A stretch of 64,000 bases of DNA from positions 134,711,456 to 134,775,455 of the forward strand of contig OZ005655.1 of assembly GCA_963930645.1 (NCBI GenBank). The letters run 5' to 3'. The translations under genes and the position numbers were made by a program. Position 1 is the stretch's first letter, and each line of letters opens with the position of its first letter. Shown here one piece after another: positions 34,936 through 45,346 of the stretch. The notes below the pieces were generated by a model. That model saw only the letters and a list, made by a program, of their open reading frames with translations, was not told the DNA's origin and searched no databases. The stretch is from Salticus scenicus (taxonomy: Eukaryota > Arthropoda > Arachnida > Araneae > Salticidae).

Positions 34936-36568
34936 CTAGCCGCCTTCGGCGACCAGCTGGTTCGCGATCCCTGAAAAATTCGACTTTACGAAATTCCCGC
35001 TCGGTGGCGCCTGCGGCGCCTTTTTCCCGTATCAGGTCTAATAACAGCTTATTGATATATCGTGAAAATAGCTTATCTAAATCGCAGTAAACTCCCGTGC
35101 GGTAGCTCCTTCGGCGCTGATATTTCAAATTTCTAACTTTAGCTAAGTCCCGCTCGGTGGCGCCTGCGGCGCTATATCCCCATTTTAGAACTTACAACAC
35201 CTTCCTCGCTCATTGGAATTTGAAATATTGAAATTTTAAAATATAGCAGCGCCATCTGGCGGTAGAAATTTCTGTAATATATTGTTCAATTCCAAATCAA
35301 CAAAGCTTTCAAATGATGTATTACTTAAGAAAATATTTTAATTAGTAGCTGAGATACAAAAGAAAACCTAAAAAGGAAACCTTAAAACGTGTAAATCGGG
35401 TAAAGTCTCGAATAATACTTTCGATAATATAAAAGAACTTTAAAATATCTTTCGAATGATGTATTAAAAATTATATAATCATAATTAGAATTTAAAATAT
35501 TGAATTTTTAAATATTTCAGCGCCATCTGACGGTAGAAATTTCTGTAATCTACTGTTCAATTCCAAATCAACAAAGCTTTCAAATGATGCATTACTTATG
35601 AAATTATTTTAATTAGAAGCTGGGATAAAAAAGAAAACCAAATACCTTGCCTTAAAATCTTAATATGCCAACCAATTTCAAACGCTGCAACTCTTTTTTT
35701 TTTTTTTTTGCCTTTTTTCCCTGTTCCTCAAGCCCTCCCTAATAATCGTACTCTTTCAAAAATATTCACAATCGAATTATCGGGCATTAAAACTACATAC
35801 TACGAAATTTCGACTACTGCAAATACTGCAAAAAAAATAAAAGAAGACAATCTTTTTCCAATAAATATGTCATTTTTTTAATTATTCATATATTTTCATG
35901 AAAATTGAACAGTAGCTTTATAATATGCTGTCTAGGCCGAATATTAATTCAAATGTAACGTGAATGAAAATTTGAAAAAAATTGAAAATTGCAATTTTTC
36001 CCCCCAGTATAAAACACATGATATCTTAATTGATTACAACCATTTCCGTTTTCATCACAGGCATCACAGACAGTTGTCTCGTATGTGTTTTGTTTCCGAT
36101 CGAGACCGCTTAGAAAATCGTCTGCCTGTTTCCAACTAAATTTCATAGTTTAGTTAATTTTAAAAAATCTAATTGACGTATCGATAAGCCGCTTGCACTC
36201 TTAGATTCGGAAAAAATTCCCCTTTCATTTGGTACCAAATTCGTAATGATCGGACTAATATTTCTAATTTATTTTCCATTTTTTCTGCTTTTAACTCCGT
36301 TAAAATATCTACTTTTATGCAATCTCGGTGAATTCTGAGTCATTGAGATCGCTTTTTGATTAAGACATAGGTCTACATTTTAATTAATATCTCCGCAACT
36401 AATTAAAATTTTTAAATTCTGTTTTGACTATCCCCTCGGGCAGGCTTCTGAGCACCCGTATGTCAAATTTTGTAGTTCTGCGTTCAGTAGGGGCTGAACG
36501 TATAGATGCTCAGACAGACAGACAGACAGAGAGACAGACAGACAGACATCTTCTTTTATTATAATAGA
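34936..36568 (-). mobile_element. Non-autonomous Helitron, minus orientation
   Basis: On the minus strand the element starts TCTATTATAATAAAAGAAG after an A and ends with GGTCGCCGAAGGCGGCTAG before a T. This fits the Helitron rules: 5' TC, 3' CTRR, a GC hairpin near the 3' end (GCCGAAGGC), and insertion between A and T. Near its 5' end is a (GTCT)n tract (plus-strand CAGACAGA repeats at about 36506-36549). Internally, CCCGCTCGGTGGCGCCTGCGG occurs twice (near 34998 and 35149), and a block of about 120 bases starting CAGCGCCATCTG occurs twice with an offset of 271 (35247 and 35518). No Rep/helicase gene is present; short open frames inside are incidental. Confidence 0.7.
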
Positions 36569-37184
36569 TAGATAATAGTAATTGGTCTTTAACATAGACA
36601 CAGGGAATTCATAAGTGGAATTAATGCGTTTTTTCTTTTTAAATAATTTTTGAATTTTTCTGCATATCAGAGATAACTAGAACCTAATTCCTACTCATCT
36701 GAGCACATTTTTCTTCCAGGACAGATTTAAAAGTGCGTTTATGAAGTGTTAGGCGCATTCACATAATTAAGAATAGCAGAAGTTTTTCCTTGATGTATTC
36801 AATTCAGTTAGCTGTGTTCCATTGAATGGGTGGGAGGGGGGAGACAAAGAAGTTGCATATGCTAAATAGTCAGCAGATCAGAGCCTGGTTTGTTCGTTAC
36901 ATGTTTTTTTTTTTTTTTTTTTTTTTTTTTTCTATCGTAGGACAAACGTAATTCTAAAAAGAAGCGATGAAAATTCTTTTTAGTACTTTCTCTTAAATCA
37001 GTTTCTGAAAGATGAAAAAGTGCGCGAATTTCTCGCAATAATAAAAATTTTAAGGGAGAAAATAAAATAAAAAAATACGCGACATTCCTCCGGTTTCACT
37101 CTCTAATGGGAACCCTGACATGCTACAGCCAGGTCGCAATTCACGCATTAATTTTTACCGGGTAATCAGATTTTTTTTTTTTTT
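36569..37184. other. Spacer
   Basis: It contains a T run at 36906-36930 and a slightly GC-richer patch at about 37079-37150. No gene recognised. Confidence 0.45.
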
Positions 37185-37667
37185 TTAGTTCTTTACCGGT
37201 ACCTCTTTTGCTTTTGGGAGAAAACTTTCACTGAAATATATGAAGTATAACACGTTTTTTACACTCTTAAAGTTTAATTTTTTTTTTTTTTTTTTTCCTG
37301 AACTTTTTGAGTAATTTGACAAAATGTCTAAAATCGAAAGAGTCCGATCATTCATGGAAAGGTAGAGTAAAAACTGAAAATTCCTATTAAAATATCCCAA
37401 ACTCTCGCTGCAGATTCCCTTACTTTCTGCTTCGTCTTCGTAACCTACGCTAGAACGTGTCTGTGTCTCCACTGCTTGCCTTTTCACGTTAACTGGACAT
37501 TTCAATTTAGGAGATAAATGAATAATAAATAGCTCTGCTATTATCCAAGATCTACGTTTTTCGGATAGACTATTTTTGCACAGATTATCATCTTGACTGT
37601 ATGAAGACAGATGACAGCACCAGACAATCTCCCCAAAATTCAAAATTGTGATTTCGAGGTGCTTCAA
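37185..37667 (-). CDS. 160-residue open frame, doubtful exon candidate
   Basis: This is one of the two longest frames in the window. Residues about 1-95 come from a locally GC-richer stretch (about 37390-37660) and look less biased than other frames here, with mixed charged residues (VKRQAVETQTRSSVGYEDE). The rest contains a poly-Lys run made by a T homopolymer and is surely not coding. A potential splice donor (GAAAGTAAGG on the minus strand, about 37420) could end an exon just before the biased part, but no convincing acceptor is visible upstream. No domain, signal peptide or membrane segment is recognised. Most likely chance; a decayed or real exon is possible. Confidence 0.15.
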   Translation of the reverse strand: MKHLEITILNFGEIVWCCHLSSYSQDDNLCKNSLSEKRRSWIIAELFIIHLSPKLKCPVNVKRQAVETQTRSSVGYEDEAESKGICSESLGYFNRNFQFLLYLSMNDRTLSILDILSNYSKSSGKKKKKKLNFKSVKNVLYFIYFSESFLPKAKEVPVKN

Positions 37668-38099
37668 GAGATGATAAATCAGTAAATAAATTTATATATT
37701 ACTTATAGAAAAATGTTCTTTCATTTCATTTCTTTTCCTTTCTATATATATATCTATTTATTTATAAAAGACTTTTTTAAATCATCGGAATATTACATAT
37801 AAATAAGATATTGAATCTATACATTGAAAAACAAATTTAGTAATTGTATTTTATTTTTTCTTAATTTAATACAGATTAAATTAAGTATTAAAGTATAAAT
37901 GGAAATTCTTCAGAACTCCATTTTCTCTTTCTGTTACTCAATATATATATTTTCTCTATACATTTTATGCGTGACATATAGAACATATTAAAAAATGCAG
38001 TATATCTTTGCAAATGAAAATAAAGGAAAAACGAAAAAAAAAATAATAATTTACATTGAAAAATAGTTATTATTTTAAAACGTCTATATGCAAATATTT
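37668..38099. other. AT-rich spacer
   Basis: Nothing recognised. Confidence 0.5.
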
Positions 38100-39629
38100 A
38101 TGACTGATTCTTAAAGATAAAAAACTTCTTACTTTTATACCGAATCTTAATAACTGTCGCAGCTGTTTCCTTCTCTCTCTTGTAAAATGGAAAAACTGTT
38201 AATAATCATTAATTTATGTTACTCTTATTTCAACGAACAAAGCAATTTTTACTTTTAGATAATGATAATAAATATGTTATTAAAGCTGAAAATTTTTAAA
38301 CTTTCAATTTCCATTTTTAGATAAATTATAATTTTATAACTAAACATAATATGAGTTTTATAATTATTTTTTTATAACTATATATAGATAAACTTTTAAC
38401 ATAAATAATGATGTTAAATATGTTATTATAAAAGAAAGCTTCTAAACTCCCATTTTTCACTTTTAGATAAATTATTAATTGCATATGTTATTGAAAGTGG
38501 AAGTTTCTAAATTTTAGTTTATAACACCAGTTAATGTTATATATTAGTAACAATATAAAGTAAAAACTATTACCTGAATACTATTAAATAGCTCATTCAT
38601 ATTCATTTTTTATACCATAACCAAACCGAATAGTATTTTAGAAATGAACACATTTAAACTTTTTTTATACTGTGAAAATCCGATTCGTGTATACACTTAA
38701 AATTGATGTTTTATCTTTTTAACATTAAAAACTATCTTCATGACTGGATAAAATTATGCATGATTCCTTTACTTAAAAAATTGTTTGTAATACGATAATA
38801 AATTTTGTTAATTCCTGATAGTTAAAAACTGCTTTGTTTTGAATTCTTGTTATGGTTCATATTACACATCAATTAATTAATTATATTTTTTGTTTTGTTT
38901 TATTTGAGTGTAAAATATTTCGGTAATAACTTGTAGAAAAGAATTAAATTTTTTATTTTATTTTATTACTGTATTCAGAATACCTTACAGATTTAAATAA
39001 ATGACGATACGTTACAATAATCTCTTTTTTTTTTTAAACAAAATAAGGTTTTAATTTCGTAAAATGTAAATTTTAAAATACAGTTATTTAATTTTATAAA
39101 ATACAACAAAACATTTGCTTTCAATCAAATTTCTTTATATATCCTTTCATAATCAGCATACTGAAATATATAAAAATCTTAAAATCTTAATAGATTGATC
39201 TCAATATCTAATGAAAAATCAATTGTTCATTAATCATGTTATTTTTGTTTTTAAATTCATTAGCGTTAGGGCATTCAGGTATTTATGTAAAACATATGCG
39301 TTAAATTAAATAAATTACATCGTGAGTTAAGTTATTTGAGAGTTAAAGCTCAAGAATAACAGTAAAGGGTGTTTACAAAATCACAGAATTTTGTATGATT
39401 CTTTACAAAACGATATATTGAAAACGTTTCATCAATCATTTAAAATGCATATAATTAAGATTTGATAATCCAATAAACACACACACAAACAAACATACAT
39501 ATACATGCAAATTTTACAAAAATTTTGATGCACGAATTGAAAAAAAAAAAAAAAAAAAAAAGTTTGTGACATCATCTTAATATACTAACAACTTAGGGAA
39601 GGGGTGCAAGGGATACTTTTAATTCAAAG

Positions 39630-39712
39630 CTTACAAATTGTCTAGCGATGAATCAAACGTATGATCGATCGTATAAAGCACTTATATTATGCCAATGAAC
39701 TACATGACTCAA
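39630..39712 (-). repeat. Degenerate tRNA-like sequence 1
   Basis: The minus strand has an A-box-like TAGTTCATTGGCATAA and a B-box-like CGTTTGATTCATC about 45 bases apart. Stems are not conserved, so it is at best a tRNA-derived relic. Confidence 0.3.
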
Positions 39713-39982
39713 ATTCTGATTGCCATATTTAGCTCGAAATCGATCTTCTACTTCTACTTTCCATTTTAAGATTTTGATGGGTTAAATGCAACTCATAAAA
39801 TGGAACGAACTTTTTGGATTGCAATATAAAATGCAATACTAGAATTCACCGAGTTTGCTGTATATTTTTTAAAGGAATATGTTTTAATCAAACTTTGCTG
39901 GTTTTTTTTTATCTGTTCTCTCTGTTCAAATGTATTAGTACTACATGGATAAAATGTACCTTGAACAAACTATGTCAGTCGG

Positions 39983-40062
39983 AATTAGTCCGGGATAAGT
40001 CAGTAGGAGAACAACGGCAAATTAAATTGAAAGTCCCGGGTTTGATATCTGACCAATTAATT
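39983..40062 (+). repeat. Degenerate tRNA-like sequence 2
   Basis: CCGGGATAAGTCAGTAGGAGAAC resembles an acceptor plus A box. TCCCGGGTTTGATATCTG resembles a T arm with B box. No complete cloverleaf is possible. The 86-residue plus-strand frame at 39814-40074 covers it and is spurious. Confidence 0.35.
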
Positions 40063-40500
40063 TTTTCAATTTGAATAGAAATTCTTCAAATTATAACCAG
40101 AAATATGTTAATATTAATCAAGCTGAAATAAAAGCATTTATGTTACTACATGATTGTATCATGACATATTTATCTTATATTGCATATTAAGGAATTTTTT
40201 TAACAAATGAAAATAAAGGATAATTAAAGAAATATATAAAGTTTCCTTTATTATTTATGTTTGCATGTTTATATTCATAAAAACAAAACAGTACTTTAAT
40301 TAAGAGAGATTTCAGAAAAAATAGTTTACATAGAAATTGTACTGGGAATGGGCTTATTTCATATGGTTTATCTATGCGTTATATTAGGCGAGACGTAGCA
40401 AACCCTCGACGATAGCTTCATTGCCCCAAGTACAATCTCTTCCCGAGCCTCGACTACTTTTTCTTGTCAAATTTCACCTTATATTACTATCAGTGTTAAT

Positions 40501-40560
40501 TTTTATTTATTTATTTATTTATATTTATTTATTTATTTATTTTATTTTACTTTATTTTTT
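40501..40560 (+). repeat. (TTTA)n low-complexity stretch
   Basis: TTTA units with interruptions. A GTT repeat follows at about 40592-40610. Confidence 0.85.
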
Positions 40561-40755
40561 TTACACACGTGACTGTGAGGTTTTTTTTCTTTTGTTGTTG
40601 TTGTTGTTGTTATCCAATGCTCTTTCTATAGATTTATAGCCTTTCCTCCCGTTTTTTATAGTCTAACTTGGGGTGCCTCTCGCCCACCCGCCGCTACCAC
40701 CACCGCAATTGTCCTTAATCTGACATAAACGATTATTTAATATTTTCAGGTTTGT

Positions 40756-40790
40756 CAAGTGGTAATTGCATCCTTCAGAATTACCACTTG
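40756..40790. other. Perfect 12-bp hairpin
   Basis: CAAGTGGTAATT, an 11-base loop, then AATTACCACTTG. Flanking TTTG and CAAA extend the symmetry after small bulges. Opposed short frames on both strands (40755-40940 and 40881-41078) overlap the area and are not credible genes. Confidence 0.75.
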
Positions 40791-41079
40791 TGTCAAACCA
40801 TAAATGATAACAAAATTATCTTTATGAGCTGTTTGACGTTCATTGACTTTGTAATGAAACGAGAAATTTAACCCTTTTTTATGCATAAATTTTTCTGTAT
40901 CTCTGGAGCAGCAGCGATACAACGAAATTTCACAAACCATGTGTTAGATGGAACCAAATGCAGCAGTTACTTTAAATTTATTAAAAGGCACGAATGTGTA
41001 GTCTCTGCTTTAATGATGCGCTTTAGTCAAGCCATTTCACGTCATGGAAAGATATTTATTACCCATAAATTACTATAGC

Positions 41080-41084
41080 GAGTA

Positions 41085-41116
<32 letters not shown>

Positions 41117-41640
41117 TAAGTATACTTCTTACGTCTGTGTTTAGATCTGTTGCATGTAAGTAGAAATATGATCATACCATACCCAGTTATTAATATAATA
41201 CGTTCGAGAAGACTTCCCCAAATGATGCACAACATCAATATCTAAACTATCATATTACGATATTATGAAATGCGATTGTGCTAATGTGCTATACAAAATT
41301 CTCATTAAAAACATATAATACACATATTGTGAATATTTCTATCTATATTTCTGATATGTATTTTTGTTATTTCAATTTTCTTACAAAAACATTTCTAAGA
41401 GATTGTCATCCTTTGAAATTTGAATGGTGTAAGTCGGAGTTTCTGAATTACATCAATTACAATTTAAAAACCCAAATTGGTTTGAAAATTGATAAATTTC
41501 ATCCATTGAATTAAGACGCTCTAATATTTAAAGAATAAAACCATTTTTTTAATGTCATAGTTTGTTATTTTACCTTGTTTTTATTAACTTCGATTCTTGT
41601 TTGTTTGTTCGTTTGTATGTTTATTTGTTTGATTACTTGT
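41080..41640. other. AT-rich spacer
   Basis: It begins with a (TTTA)n run and ends with TTTG repeats near 41598-41643 that lead into the satellite. The 78-residue plus-strand frame at 41278-41514 has no recognisable motif. Confidence 0.45.
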
Positions 41641-42405
41641 TTGTCCAGTACAAATCTTGCAATTGGTTTTTAACTAACTTCCCGAGTAGCTAGATATTTG
41701 AAACTTTCAGGAGAGCTCAAAACATGGTGACAATACATTTTTTTTAATACTTTTAGTCAGCTGTTTTAGGTCCCGCTGCCTTCGGCAGCGTTTATATGAT
41801 TTGACAGAAAATTTATTTAACTCACCTCCCACCTAGCTAGGCATTTGAAACTTTCAGAATTGTTCAGAACACGGTGAAAATGCATTTTTTAAATACCTTT
41901 AGCCAACTGTTTCGGGTTCTGCTGCTTTCGTCAGCATTATGAGTACAGAGCTTGCAATCGATTTTTCACTAACTTTCCGACTAGCTAGACATTTGAGACT
42001 TTCAGGATAGCTCAGAACACGGTGGCAATACATTTTTTAACACTTTTAGTCAACTTTTTCAGGTCCCTACTGCATTCGGAAGCGTTTATATGATGCAACA
42101 GAAAATCTATATAACTAACTCTCCGACTAGCTAGACATTTCAACTTTCAGAATAGTTCAGAACACGGAGAAAATGCATTTTTTTAATACACTTAGCCAAC
42201 AGTTTCGGGTTCCTGCTGCCTTCGGCAGCGTTACTAGTACAAAGCTTGCATTCGATTTTTCACTAACTTCCCGACTAGCTAGACATTTGAAACTTTTATT
42301 ATATCTCAAAACACGATAGCAATGAATTTTTTTTAATACTTTTATCCAATTGCTTGAGGATCCCGCTGCCTTCGGTATCGTTTATATGATTCAACAGAAA
42401 ATTAA
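41641..42405 (+). repeat. Five-unit satellite with two alternating unit types
   Basis: GCTAG in the block CCGACTAGCTAGACATTTG recurs at 41689, 41836, 41994, 42130 and 42278, giving spacings of 147, 158, 136 and 148. Units alternate: one type is preceded by GTACAAAGCTTGCAATCGATT and the other by TATATGATTCAACAGAAAATC. The true period is thus a dimer of about 295-305 bases. Each unit ends near the palindrome GCTGCCTTCGGCAGC (intact at 41775-41789 and 42215-42229, mutated in the others). No coding frame. Confidence 0.9.
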
Positions 42406-42599
42406 AAAACATGGTATATAAAAAGTTCTTTTTATCTTGTAATTATTTTATATATTATAGATTATATGTTATACATTTTATACTCTACAGAAATAAATTT
42501 TATAATTTTTGCATAATTTATTTTTCAGTTAAATGCTAAATGTAACAAAATATATGCTAAATTAACTAATCATTAACGCTTTTATACATAAAAGTAATA

Positions 42600-43350
42600 A
42601 TTGAAAATTTCGGTTGGTTACTATTCCTAGATATCCGATCAAAATATTTTAAAAGGCAGTGATGCTTTTGAAAGTAGTATGCAATCATTTCAAAGGGACT
42701 GAAATGCCATACTTTTTAGCTTATATGTTTTTGTCATTCGAGATTTTCAAAAAAAATATTACAAAGTTTTTCATATTTTAAAAAGTAATTTAAAATACAT
42801 TCGAGAATGAAAATTTACTTTGTATTTCCAACTTTTTAAAAAGTGTCTGAAAACTTTTGTACCTTTTATTTAAGAAAATGTAGAGTAGCATTTTTTCAAA
42901 TTGACTTTCAAAAGAACTTTTTGGCAAAATATTTCAAAAGATATTTACTGCCTTTTATCTTGTGTGGAATTCATATTTAAGGATTTTTCTGCAAAATTCC
43001 CAGTTTTTCTGTAAGTCGATTTTAAGTTTTGTTTTGATTTCTATTTTCTTTTTAAACATTGTGAAAAATGTAATTGGGACAAACATAGATTTGCTTATAA
43101 TTTATACTTTTCATAATAAAAGGTATGTTAAATGCAATTTTGTAATTTTAAATACATAAATTTCATGATATTTGACAAAAGGTTATTGTATATTTAATTA
43201 AAGATTGTATTTTTAATTGTATGTACAAAAGTAAAACTAGTTGGGTCAAGTCATTTTTAATCATCTGATATTTAAAAACATATATTAATGGAAGAATTTA
43301 TATAAATATGTATGTTTATGGACTTTTCAGGGTTATGCTAAAATATGTTT
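42600..43350. repeat. Dispersed repeat, copy 1 (pairs with 60720-61510)
   Basis: Strong landmark agreement with 60720-61510 in the same orientation: GAGAATGAAAATTTACTTTGT, TTGTACCTTTTAT, TTGACTTTCAAAAGAAC, CTTTTTATCTTG/CCTTTTATCTTG and TTTTCTGTAAGT. About 400 bases align well. No terminal repeat or coding region was found; the 65-residue frame at 42962-43159 lies inside. Confidence 0.8.
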
Positions 43351-43365
43351 AGCGATTTTTTAGTT

Positions 43366-43405
43366 ATTATTATTATTATTTATTTATTTATATATTTGTA
43401 TAATT

Positions 43406-43437
<32 letters not shown>

Positions 43438-43480
43438 TTTGTGTGTGTGTGTGTGTGACACACATATATATATATATATT
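43366..43480 (+). repeat. (ATTT)n-(GT)n-(AT)n microsatellite
   Basis: ATT/ATTT repeats, then GTGTGT, CACACA and TATATA blocks. Confidence 0.9.
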
Positions 43481-43541
43481 CTGCAGTTATCATAAAAATC
43501 TCTTTAAATTTATTTGAAATTGGGAATTTGTTTTTGAACTG

Positions 43542-43762
43542 CATTGTAAAAAAAAACGGAAGCTTTTACAGCAAAATGTGCTGGCACCCATATTGCCAGC
43601 ACATTCTGCTGTTAAATAAGGCAATTTACAGCGGAAACATCTGCAAAAAAAGACTCTTTTACGGCTGTTTATGCTGTAAATAACTTCTTTTTTACTTTCC
43701 TCCCTCCATGCACCCATATTGCCAGCATATCATGCTGTAAATCTACCGTTTTTTTTACAGTG
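43542..43762. mobile_element. MITE with CACTGTAAAA-type ends and internal hairpin
   Basis: The left end CATTGTAAAAAAAAACGG matches the right end read inward, CACTGTAAAAAAAACGG. Inside, CACCCATATTGCCAGCA occurs twice. A perfect 12-bp hairpin (43575-43586 with 43594-43605, AATGTGCTGGCA) is present. The 75-residue minus-strand frame at 43490-43717 is just a reading of the MITE. A related end is seen at 57715. The target duplication is unclear, so the superfamily is not assigned. Confidence 0.7.
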
Positions 43763-43765
43763 TGT

Positions 43766-44900
43766 CCTATGATTCGATTATAGAATAAATTTAGATTTTC
43801 TCATGCCGTAAACTCTAACTCAAAAATAACAAGTGATTTTAAAAATATCCATACAATATATTTATAATACCTGCTGTAATTAATATTAATTATAAATCAA
43901 TACTTGACATTCTCAAGCAACTATACACAACTTAAAAACACAGTTATTCTTTGATATGAGTCATGAGCATTTTATAATTTACAATAAGCTAAAATTTTCT
44001 GCATTTTCTCTATGCTTCCTGTAAAAAGATATTTCACCGTGTAGTTCTGGTATTACTTCTACAAAGAAACTATTTGTTTCCCCAAACATTCAAAATAATC
44101 ATTTCCACTGCTAAATAATTAAATTACCAAGTAATGGAGTGTACGAAATTGTTCAAGACACCATGCTTAGATATAAAAAGCGATTACAAATAAGCTTCTT
44201 GGGGAGCCGATTTTTTTGGGAACTTCTGTACTTTGAAATAATTAAATTTAATAATTAAAATCTGGTTACATCTAAATGTCAAGAAAATTATTGTTCTTTC
44301 TTTATCTATACGATGAGTGTATCGATAGGGCTTTGGGAAATACTGTTCTACTCCACAGAAGTTGTAATCTTCATGTCCTGGACAGTAAAAAATTTTTTGG
44401 TCCTTATTGCAATGCGTCGTCCGATTATGGGAAGCATGAATTTAGATTAGTAAATTATGCTAAGTATTCCATACATTTCCTTCGTATATATATATATATA
44501 TATTTAATAAAAAGCATTTTTTTATTTAAGGAGTTCTTTAGTATTATTAGATGCAACAAAAATAATAAAATGTATGTTTCATTTGATTTGTTAAGACACC
44601 AAAATTTCATAGAACACCACATCAATTTAAATTTATATGTACTATTATGTACTGAATTTTCAAAAAGATTATTAATACTTAATACATTAATAATACATTT
44701 TTGGCTACTAATAAAAAAATCTTATTGCACAATGATAAATAAACAATGGTTTGCTTTTATAGTGGCATATGATAATAATGCGATAGGAAATTAAAAAAAA
44801 AAAAATAAGCAATAGTACGTAGATATTGCTTAAGTAAGATAATTTACAGGTTTCTTTTCCTATTTATAAATTACTTGAATCGTTTATCCTAATAATTTTA
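43766..44900. other. AT-rich spacer with a 172-residue chance frame
   Basis: The longest frame of the window (44276-44794, plus) lies here. It includes a TA microsatellite read as Ile-Tyr, is rich in Phe/Ile/Lys/Asn/Tyr, and shows no domain. I regard it as non-coding. Confidence 0.5.
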
Positions 44901-45078
44901 TTTTATCTGATAATAAATTGCTTGCTTAAAAAAGTATTTGATGTGTACTTTTATGAACTACTTCACGTATAACTGCTTCAATAAGACAAACATTTGAGTT
45001 TTCAAAAATCAGATTTAAAGACAAAATAGTTTTAAATATTCTGATTGCTTATTCTATGAAACATTATAAAATTTAATA

Positions 45079-45080
<2 letters not shown>

Positions 45081-45172
<92 letters not shown>
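45081..45172 (+). repeat. (AT)46 microsatellite
   Basis: About 92 uninterrupted bases. The equivalent tract in copies B and C is about 30 bases. Confidence 0.95.
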
Positions 45173-45174
<2 letters not shown>

Positions 45175-45346
45175 TCATCATCATCAACTTCAGGGATTAG
45201 GCATAGTGCCTGTTCCGGCTTCATTGTTCAGTCCACCGCTTTCTCGGTCGTCCTCGATCTCTCCTGCCCTTTGGGGAGTAGTCGAGGGCAGCTCTGGGGA
45301 ACCGTGTTTCCGGCATACGCTGTACATGGTCTTTCCATTTAGTACG
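45171..45346 (-). mobile_element. 5'-truncated LINE (non-LTR retrotransposon) 3' end
   Basis: On the minus strand an open frame (45340 to the stop at 45221-45223) reads WKDHVQRMPETRFPR and then GRRDRGRPRKRWTEQ before the stop. This is the pattern W..HV.RMP...GRPRKRW found at the C-terminus of many LINE ORF2 proteins. A short 3' UTR and a (GAT)5 tail at 45171-45186 follow. The piece is GC-rich compared with its surroundings, sits in the AT microsatellite of copy A only, and is flanked on both sides by AT repeats. The clade cannot be fixed from about 40 residues. The 67-residue plus-strand frame at 45206-45409 is a shadow. Confidence 0.85.

Larger units (their letters stand above)
38100..40080. 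repeat. Large diverged repeat (pairs with 51520-55450)
   Basis: Three landmarks recur in the same order in the second region. AATAACT..CGCAGCTGTTTC (38150) matches 51537. GCGTTAAATTAAATAAATTAC with AGCTCAAGAATAACAG (39298-39365) matches 54918-54980. TCGAAATCGATCTTC with TTGGATTGCAATAT (about 39733-39830) matches 55331-55420. Similarity between the landmarks is patchy. The second region is interrupted by the Tc1-like transposon, which is therefore younger than the duplication. Confidence 0.5.

Noticed and set aside
36506..36549. Independent (CAGA)n microsatellite
   Set aside because: It lies just inside the 5' end of the minus-strand Helitron, where such tracts are part of the element, so it is not listed separately.
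44276..44794. 172-residue plus-strand open frame, the longest in the window
   Set aside because: Composition is dominated by Phe, Ile, Lys, Asn and Tyr, it includes a TA microsatellite read as Ile-Tyr, and no domain is visible. It is long because of chance and local AT bias.
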